A stretch of DNA of 11,021 nt from an uncultured Akkermansia sp. (GTDB lineage Bacteria > Verrucomicrobiota > Verrucomicrobiia > Verrucomicrobiales > Akkermansiaceae), in contig CANPXA010000043.1 in the NCBI GenBank assembly GCA_947585525.1, forward strand, positions 1 through 11,021. Reading direction: 5' to 3'. Position 1 is the stretch's first letter. Every line of letters starts with the position of its first letter. A program made the translations under genes and the position numbers. Below the pieces are notes generated by a model. The model was not told where the DNA came from. It was given only the letters and a program-made list of their open reading frames with translations, and did not search any database. Shown piece after piece: positions 6,941 through 11,021 of this stretch.

Positions 6941-6969
6941 ATTCTATCCAAATCATACGCCCATGGCAA
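6941..6969 (-). promoter_or_regulatory. Sigma-70-like promoter for the transglutaminase-like/thioredoxin-fold operon
   Basis: On the minus strand TTGCCA (6969-6964, 5 of 6), a 17-bp spacer and TAGAAT (6946-6941, 5 of 6). The expected transcript start near 6934 leaves a leader of about 14 nt. That leader holds the Shine-Dalgarno GAGGGA (6932-6927). Confidence 0.6.
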
Positions 6970-6997
6970 GTCAAGTCTGCCGTATACGCACGGAATT

Positions 6998-7603
6998 TTA
7001 GCGTTCGGATTCAGACTCCGGGAGGGAACTTGGAGCTGGCGGTCTCAAATCGACGATCTGCAGTTTGCCATAGGTTGCGGTTTTCTGACCGGGGATGTAA
7101 CAGCGACTCAACTTACGCGGAGTGATGCGCGGGCTGCGGTAGTAGTAGCGGTACACTTCGCCGGTTTCCTTGTTGCAGAGAGCAAAGAGGGGCTCCCTGC
7201 GTCTCTCAGCCGGGGAAAAATCCTCGCATTTGCACACGGATCGTTCGTCCGGGATGCCGAGTTGGCAGCAGAAGTGATGCCAGGCTTCCCCGTGATTACG
7301 CTCCCGATAGTATTCCCATGCCAGGGCGTGGGCAAGTTCGTGCAGAACCGTGCGCCGAATGAGCTCAGGATCCCTGTGAAGATAGGATTCTGCAAAATAA
7401 CGCGAGATGCTGATGACACGCTGATGAATCTTGCAGCAACCGAGTCGTCGCACGGCACGATCCCATTGCATACGCCAGCCCTCCGGTCCGCATATGTCGA
7501 TGCAAGAGTGCGCGTAGGCTTCAACATCTGCCAAACTCCCCCATTCGCGAGGCTCCGGCAGCAGAACGAGTCCTGTCTCGCCGTCCTTCAACCTTCTCCT
7601 CAT
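6998..7603 (-). CDS. SprT-like zinc metallopeptidase
   Basis: A 201-residue cytoplasmic protein of the SprT/Spartan-like family. The zinc site is HELAH (88-92, catalytic E89), with a third ligand in NHGEAW (H104), matching HExxH...HGxxW of the family. Upstream, RVISISRYF (62-70) fits the conserved strand and helix before the active site. Many relatives end in a zinc ribbon of two Cys pairs. Here the C-terminal part has only CKC (124-126) and single Cys at 143 and 168, so the ribbon looks degenerate. Eukaryotic Spartan cleaves DNA-protein crosslinks; the role of bacterial relatives is poorly known, so substrate is not assigned. The tail (186-201) is Pro/Ser/Glu-rich. No Shine-Dalgarno precedes ATG 7603, but a promoter-like pair ends 7 nt before it. 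It is separated by 77 nt and a promoter from the next gene. Confidence 0.85.
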   Translation of the reverse strand: MRRRLKDGETGLVLLPEPREWGSLADVEAYAHSCIDICGPEGWRMQWDRAVRRLGCCKIHQRVISISRYFAESYLHRDPELIRRTVLHELAHALAWEYYRERNHGEAWHHFCCQLGIPDERSVCKCEDFSPAERRREPLFALCNKETGEVYRYYYRSPRITPRKLSRCYIPGQKTATYGKLQIVDLRPPAPSSLPESESER

Positions 7604-7610
7604 GTCTTGT

Positions 7611-7639
7611 ATTGAAGCATGTTATCCCCCTTCCTGCAA
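7611..7639 (-). promoter_or_regulatory. Candidate promoter for the SprT-like gene
   Basis: On the minus strand TTGCAG (7639-7634, 4 of 6), 17 bp, then TTCAAT (7616-7611, 4 of 6). The -10 box ends 7 nt before the ATG, so the message would be leaderless. It is weaker than the other promoters in the window. Confidence 0.4.
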
Positions 7640-7646
7640 GTGAAAT

Positions 7647-7750
7647 CTGGGCAAACGCATTAGGAAATGCGTTTGCCTATTTACGAATTACGAATTGGAA
7701 AATTCCGCGCCGTTGGTGCAATCTGGCGGAGCGGAAGCGAAGGTGGTAAA
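7647..7750 (-). repeat. Composite repeat element, copy 5 (module 2-like, array, GCAAACGC hairpin), inverted
   Basis: Reading the minus strand: a diverged module 2 (about 7750-7697) containing CTTCGCTTCCGCTCCGCC; then a heptamer array with AATTCGT, AATTCGT, AAAT (7696-7679); then the hairpin GGCAAACGCATT, loop TCCT, AATGCGTTTGCC (7677-7650). The last 36 nt (7682-7647) are identical to 604-639. Together with copy 6 it fills the gap between the SprT-like and ABC genes (7604-7861), which has no gene. Confidence 0.8.
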
Positions 7751-7789
7751 TGAAATCACGGGTTAGAACTGCAAGGAAAGCGACCGGAG

Positions 7790-7848
7790 TTATGCCATGC
7801 CGTCTTGACGGCTCTGCTTAAATCGTAAATAGGCACCGCCAGGTGCCC
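7790..7848 (+). repeat. Composite repeat element, copy 6 (module 1, array, hairpin)
   Basis: Module 1 (7790-7819) contains an internal perfect hairpin GCCGTC-TT-GACGGC. The array is AAATCGT plus AAAT (7820-7830). The terminal hairpin is GGCACC (7832-7837), loop GCCA, GGTGCC (7842-7847). Compared with copy 4 the stem changes from GGCGCC/GGCGCC to GGCACC/GGTGCC, keeping pairing. On the minus strand the hairpin lies just after the ABC gene stop and is followed by TATTT, so it might help end that transcript. Confidence 0.8.
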
Positions 7849-7861
7849 ATGTGCCGGAGGG

Positions 7862-8644
7862 TCAAATGACGGTCCAGAGGCGTCCCTCGCTGCCGGGGAT
7901 GAGACGGATGGGGAGGTCAAAGGCGCGCCGGAGGATGGATTCCGTGAGGATATCTTCTCGGGAACCCTGGGCGAGTATGTTGCCTTCGTGCAGGATGAGT
8001 CCGCGGTTAAAAACGGGAAGAATATCTTCAATGCGCTGGGTGATGAAGATGAGGGTGAGGTTGGGTCGCTGGTTGGCGAGGTCGGCGATGGTGCGCAGGA
8101 GGAATTCGCGTCCGGCGATGTCGAGGAAAACACTCGGTTCATCGAGGATCATGAGATCCGGATCCGTCATGAGTGCGCGCGCGATGAGCACTTTCACCTG
8201 CTCGCCGGAACTCATGGTAACGACGGTGCGATTCGCCAAATGCTCTGCTCGCAGATGAGCCAGCAGAGTCCTGGCACGCTCCACCTCCTGTGCCGACGGT
8301 TCGCGAAAGAGACCTATGGTTGCGTCAGGTCCGGAGAGGGTCATCTCCAGCCCGGTCCATGACCGATCGCCGAGCCACTGATGCATCAGCGGACTTACCC
8401 AGGCGATGCGGCGACGCAGTTCACGGATGTTGATGGAACCGAAACGTTTTCCCAGAACTTCCACCGTGGCGCCGAATAGGGGCCAGGAGTAACCCATGAG
8501 CATACGAACCAGGGTGGTCTTACCCGCCCCGTTCGCTCCGAGGATGAAACAACGCTCGCCGCGCTCGACATCCCAATTGATGCCGTGGAGAACTTCTCTC
8601 CCGGAGAGATACACACGGGCGTTCTGAACATGAACTGCAAGCAT
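7862..8644 (-). CDS. ABC-type ATPase, ModF/PhrA-like (COG1119-type), with altered H-loop
   Basis: A 260-residue single nucleotide-binding domain. Walker A is GANGAGKTT (36-44), the ABC signature MSSGEQ (144-149), Walker B LMILDE (164-169) and the D-loop SVFLD (171-175). The switch position normally occupied by His is Gln (FITQRIED, Q203). At the Q-loop the sequence is IAWVSP (80-85), a form found in ModF-like ATPases rather than the usual Gln. No membrane partner is encoded nearby, so transport is not shown; ModF-like proteins are often orphan ATPases annotated for molybdate or photorepair, with little direct evidence. It starts 80 nt after the ilvC stop on the same strand and lacks a Shine-Dalgarno. 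The fold is certain; the substrate is unknown. Confidence 0.88.
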   Translation of the reverse strand: MLAVHVQNARVYLSGREVLHGINWDVERGERCFILGANGAGKTTLVRMLMGYSWPLFGATVEVLGKRFGSINIRELRRRIAWVSPLMHQWLGDRSWTGLEMTLSGPDATIGLFREPSAQEVERARTLLAHLRAEHLANRTVVTMSSGEQVKVLIARALMTDPDLMILDEPSVFLDIAGREFLLRTIADLANQRPNLTLIFITQRIEDILPVFNRGLILHEGNILAQGSREDILTESILRRAFDLPIRLIPGSEGRLWTVI

Positions 8645-8647
8645 ACG

Positions 8648-8701
8648 AAAAAGGCGCGCCCGCGCGGGAGGGGCGTGAAGCCGCCGACGTACGGACGCGC
8701 C
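8648..8701 (-). terminator. Weak candidate terminator after ilvC
   Basis: On the minus strand GGCGCG (8701-8696) is complemented by CGCGCC (8658-8653), directly followed by TTTTT (8652-8648). The loop is long but holds a small GC hairpin (CCCGCGCGGG). The T-run ends 3 nt before the ABC start codon, so it could end ilvC messages or attenuate entry into the ABC gene. Confidence 0.35.
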
Positions 8702-8724
8702 ATGTTATCTTGAAGTTGTCCGCA

Positions 8725-9705
8725 TCAGTTGCGCTCAAAGAGGGCACGAATCTTCTTGCCCACAACTTCCGCCGGATGTTCGGCGAGAGCCGCTCGTTTC
8801 GCCTGCAAGTTGGGAGCGCCTTGGGCTGCCTCCTCCATCCAAACGCGCGCAAATTCGCCGGACTCGATGCGCTTGAGCGATTCTTTCATTTTTGCCTTTA
8901 CTTCGGGACCGATAATTTGCGGACCGTTGTAGTACTCGCCGAATTCGGCTGTGTTGGAGATGACGGAGTTCATGCGCTGGATGCCGCCGGTGTAGATGAG
9001 ATCGACGATGAGTTTGGCCTCATGCACACACTCAAAGTAGGCCATCTCAGGCGGGTAGCCTGCCTCAATCAACACCTCAAAACCGTACTTCATCAAGTCC
9101 ACCATGCCGCCGCATAGGACATTCTGCTCACCGAAGAGATCCTCATAGGTTTCTTGTTCCATCGTGCATTCCAGCACGCCGCCGCGAGTGAGTCCCTCCG
9201 CCTTGGCAATAGCCAGCGCCACCTCGCGGGCGTGTCCGCTCGGGTTCTGGAACACCGCGACCAAACCCGGGCAGCCGAACCCCTCCTCAAACACGCGACG
9301 AACCTCCGTGCCCGGTCCCTTCGGCGCCACCATGATGACATCCACATCCGTCGGCGGAACGATCGCCTTGAAAACGTACGCAAAGCCGTGTGAACAACAG
9401 AGAGTCTTGCCCGCCTTCATGGCAGGAGCGATCTGCTTCGTGTACACCTCGCCGTGCTTCTCATCCGGCAGCAGCAGGTGGACGATGTCTCCCTTCTGCG
9501 CGGCCTCATCGACGGGCATCACCTCAAAGCCGTCCTGTACGGCGGCATCCCAGCTCTTGCCGGGACGCAGACCGATGATGACGTGTACTCCGCTGTCGCG
9601 CATACACAGCGCCTGAGCTCTACCTTGGGCTCCGTAACCGATGACGGCTACCGTTTTTCCGTTCAGGATGCTCACATCAGCGTCCTTGTCATGAAGAATA
9701 TCCAT
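8725..9705 (-). CDS. ilvC: Ketol-acid reductoisomerase, class I (NADP+)
   Basis: Second step of branched-chain amino-acid synthesis. It isomerises and reduces 2-acetolactate (or 2-aceto-2-hydroxybutyrate) with NADPH and Mg2+ in the cytoplasm. The 326 residues match the short class I form. The Rossmann motif is VIGYGAQG (21-28). The cofactor loop GLRPGKSW (45-52) has Arg47 and Ser51, as expected for NADPH use. SHGF (105-108) carries the active-site His. Metal ligands are D189 and E193 (TYEDLFGE), with E225 and E229 in FECVHE. The frame can be extended to a TTG at 9786, but that TTG is the start of a -35 box and the extra 27 residues do not resemble the family. MDILHDKDAD at 9705 starts as relatives do. 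No Shine-Dalgarno is visible; TATAAT lies only 4 nt before the ATG. trpB lies upstream on the same strand after 221 nt. Confidence 0.95.
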   Translation of the reverse strand: MDILHDKDADVSILNGKTVAVIGYGAQGRAQALCMRDSGVHVIIGLRPGKSWDAAVQDGFEVMPVDEAAQKGDIVHLLLPDEKHGEVYTKQIAPAMKAGKTLCCSHGFAYVFKAIVPPTDVDVIMVAPKGPGTEVRRVFEEGFGCPGLVAVFQNPSGHAREVALAIAKAEGLTRGGVLECTMEQETYEDLFGEQNVLCGGMVDLMKYGFEVLIEAGYPPEMAYFECVHEAKLIVDLIYTGGIQRMNSVISNTAEFGEYYNGPQIIGPEVKAKMKESLKRIESGEFARVWMEEAAQGAPNLQAKRAALAEHPAEVVGKKIRALFERN

Positions 9706-9757
9706 AGCTATTATAACGGGTTGTTCGTTTCGCGCGCAGTTGCCCGCGCTCTTCCAG

Positions 9758-9786
9758 AGACTAGCACCGGAACCGAGGTATGTCAA
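9758..9786 (-). promoter_or_regulatory. Candidate ilvC promoter
   Basis: On the minus strand a perfect TTGACA (9786-9781), a 17-bp spacer and TAGTCT (9763-9758, 3 of 6). The leader would be about 45 nt. A second perfect TATAAT lies at 9715-9710 with no good -35 at the right distance. Which one is used cannot be told by eye. Confidence 0.45.
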
Positions 9787-9802
9787 GGGGAGACAAACCC
9801 AA

Positions 9803-9828
9803 GCAGACGCTTTTGAAAATGCGTTTGC
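9803..9828 (-). repeat. GCAAACGC-type hairpin between trpB and ilvC
   Basis: On the minus strand GCAAACGCATTT pairs with the arm ending AAAGCGTCTGC through 10 pairs, one of them G·T, around one T/T mismatch and a 4-nt loop. It has the same left arm as the 609-636 and 7650-7677 hairpins but no heptamer array. It lies 17 nt upstream of the ilvC -35 box. Confidence 0.55.
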
Positions 9829-9847
9829 CGGGGATCATTTTCAACTT

Positions 9848-9878
9848 GCAAACCACTATTTATTGATAGTGCGTTTGT
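9848..9878 (-). repeat. Second hairpin of the same type downstream of trpB
   Basis: On the minus strand ACAAAC, a bulged G, CACTAT (9878-9866) pairs with ATAGTG GTTTGC (9859-9848) around a 6-nt loop, 12 pairs. It shares the CAAACGCA start of the other hairpins with a changed inner stem. It lies about 50 nt after the trpB stop and may protect or end that transcript, though no T-run follows. Confidence 0.5.
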
Positions 9879-9926
9879 TGTGTAGGGATGTGTTTCCGCT
9901 TCGTCGATTGAAAGGTATGAACAGCT

Positions 9927-11021
9927 TCAACTTTCCGGGTTAAAGCAGTGGTCTTCCCCGTAACCGTAATGTTCCGCCACGTAATCGACATCCTTGTCGC
10001 CGCGTCCGGAGCAATTCACCAGAATGGCGCCCTTGTTCATTTCGCGCGCCTTCCGCAAGGCGAAGGCAATGGCGTGGGAACTCTCCAGAGCAGGTATGAT
10101 CCCCTCGTAACGCGAGAGTTTGAAGAAAGCATCGACCGCCTCCTCATCCGTAGCGCTCACGTACTGCACCCGCCCGAGATCACGCAGGTACGCGTGCTCC
10201 GGACCGACAGACGGGTAGTCCAGCCCGCTGGCTATGGAATAGACCGGCGCGGGGTTGCCCTTGTCATCCTTGAGCATAATGCTGTTAAAGCCGTGCATCA
10301 CCCCCTCTGTCCCGTATGTCATGGAGGCGGCGTGATCTCCGAGTCGCTCGCCACGCCCCAGTGGCTCCACTCCGTAGAGCTCCACAGGATCATCCAAAAA
10401 TGCCGGGAACATTCCCATGGAATTGGACCCACCGCCCACACAGGCACAGACGATGTCAGGCAAGATACCCGTCATCTCAAGAAATTGCTCCCTCGCCTCT
10501 TGTCCCACCACCATCTGAAAATCCCGTACCATCATCGGAAAGGGATGAGGTCCTACCACCGAACCAATGCAGTAAATCGCCGTCTTGTAATCCCTGAGGT
10601 ACGCCTCAAAAGCGCTGTCCACGGCCTCTTTGAGCGTACGCAAACCGTGCTTTACGCACACGACATTGGCACCCAGCATCTTCATGCGCGTGACGTTCGG
10701 CGCTTGTTTGGCTATATCTACCTCGCCCATGTGTACTTCGCACTCCAGACCGAAATAGGCAGCTGCCGTAGCAAGGGCGACTCCGTGTTGTCCGGCGCCG
10801 GTTTCAGCAATAATCTTGGTCTTGCCCATGTACTTTGCGAGCAAGCCCTCGCCCATGCAGTGGTTCAACTTGTGAGCCCCGGTGTGATTGAGATCTTCGC
10901 GCTTGAGGTAGATCTGCGCTCCGCCGTTGAGTCGCGAAAGTCTTTCGCAGTGATACACCGGCGTAGGTCTCCCCTGGAACTGCTTACGGATGCGCCGCAG
11001 CTCATTGATGAATTGCGCCGA
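9927..11021 (-). CDS. trpB: Tryptophan synthase beta chain, 5' end cut by window edge
   Basis: PLP enzyme that joins indole (channelled from TrpA) and L-serine to give tryptophan. The window holds 364 codons of reading frame and the stop; about 35-40 N-terminal residues lie beyond the right edge. The visible part opens SAQFINELRRIRKQF and then GRPTPVYHCERLS, the usual substrate-side segment. LKREDLNHTGAHK (39-51 of the visible part) carries the PLP lysine, and AETGAGQHG (72-80) the catalytic Glu. The phosphate-binding loop CVGGGSN and the C-terminal NCSGRGDKD are intact. It matches the canonical TrpB1 form that works with TrpA. A GTG inside the frame at 10958 is not the real start, because conserved sequence continues upstream of it. 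trpA is not within the window downstream; ilvC follows instead. Confidence 0.96.
   Translation of the reverse strand, partial: SAQFINELRRIRKQFQGRPTPVYHCERLSRLNGGAQIYLKREDLNHTGAHKLNHCMGEGLLAKYMGKTKIIAETGAGQHGVALATAAAYFGLECEVHMGEVDIAKQAPNVTRMKMLGANVVCVKHGLRTLKEAVDSAFEAYLRDYKTAIYCIGSVVGPHPFPMMVRDFQMVVGQEAREQFLEMTGILPDIVCACVGGGSNSMGMFPAFLDDPVELYGVEPLGRGERLGDHAASMTYGTEGVMHGFNSIMLKDDKGNPAPVYSIASGLDYPSVGPEHAYLRDLGRVQYVSATDEEAVDAFFKLSRYEGIIPALESSHAIAFALRKAREMNKGAILVNCSGRGDKDVDYVAEHYGYGEDHCFNPES

Noticed and set aside
9706..9786. N-terminal extension of IlvC from a TTG at 9786
   Set aside because: The extra 27 residues do not resemble IlvC, and the TTG is the first part of a TTGACA promoter box. The family-like start is at 9705.

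Overview
The window is about 11 kb of a Gram-negative bacterial chromosome. It holds an LPS-type glycosyltransferase and several exported proteins, and the gene density is ordinary. No rRNA, tRNA, phage, insertion sequence or CRISPR was seen. The style of the ketol-acid reductoisomerase, the exported proteins that match no named family, and the frequent lack of Shine-Dalgarno sequences would fit a Verrucomicrobiota/PVC-type genome. That placement is an impression from memory, not a result.

Layout, left to right. The edge (1-188, minus) carries the first 62 codons of a P-loop protein. A repeat-rich, gene-poor stretch follows (189-648). A ferritin (plus) comes next, then a second repeat-rich gap (about 1183-1490), a family-9 glycosyltransferase (plus) and a secreted lysozyme-like protein (plus). 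That last gene converges on a two-gene minus-strand operon. The operon encodes an 890-residue membrane-anchored protein with a transglutaminase-like core and a discoidin-like C-terminus, then an exported thioredoxin-fold protein without a CxxC. Next on the minus strand are a SprT-like metallopeptidase, a lone ABC ATPase with an altered H-loop, ketol-acid reductoisomerase (ilvC), and tryptophan synthase beta (trpB), which is cut by the right edge.

The housekeeping genes are ordinary. The unexplained structure lies between genes. Almost every sizeable gap carries parts of one dispersed composite element: an upstream module, a tandem array of a 7-bp unit (usually AAATCGT), and a terminal hairpin. 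The hairpin sequence differs between copies while base pairing is kept (GGCAAACGCATT, GGCGCC and GGCACC stems, each with a 4-nt loop). Further GCAAACGC-type hairpins sit alone after the ferritin gene and in tandem between trpB and ilvC.

A second pattern concerns translation starts. Four genes (starts at 188, 2578, 7603 and 9705) have a -10-like box only 4-8 nt before the start codon. Three of them also have a well-spaced -35-like box, which suggests leaderless or near-leaderless mRNAs. The glycosyltransferase and the 890-residue protein instead have recognisable Shine-Dalgarno sequences.
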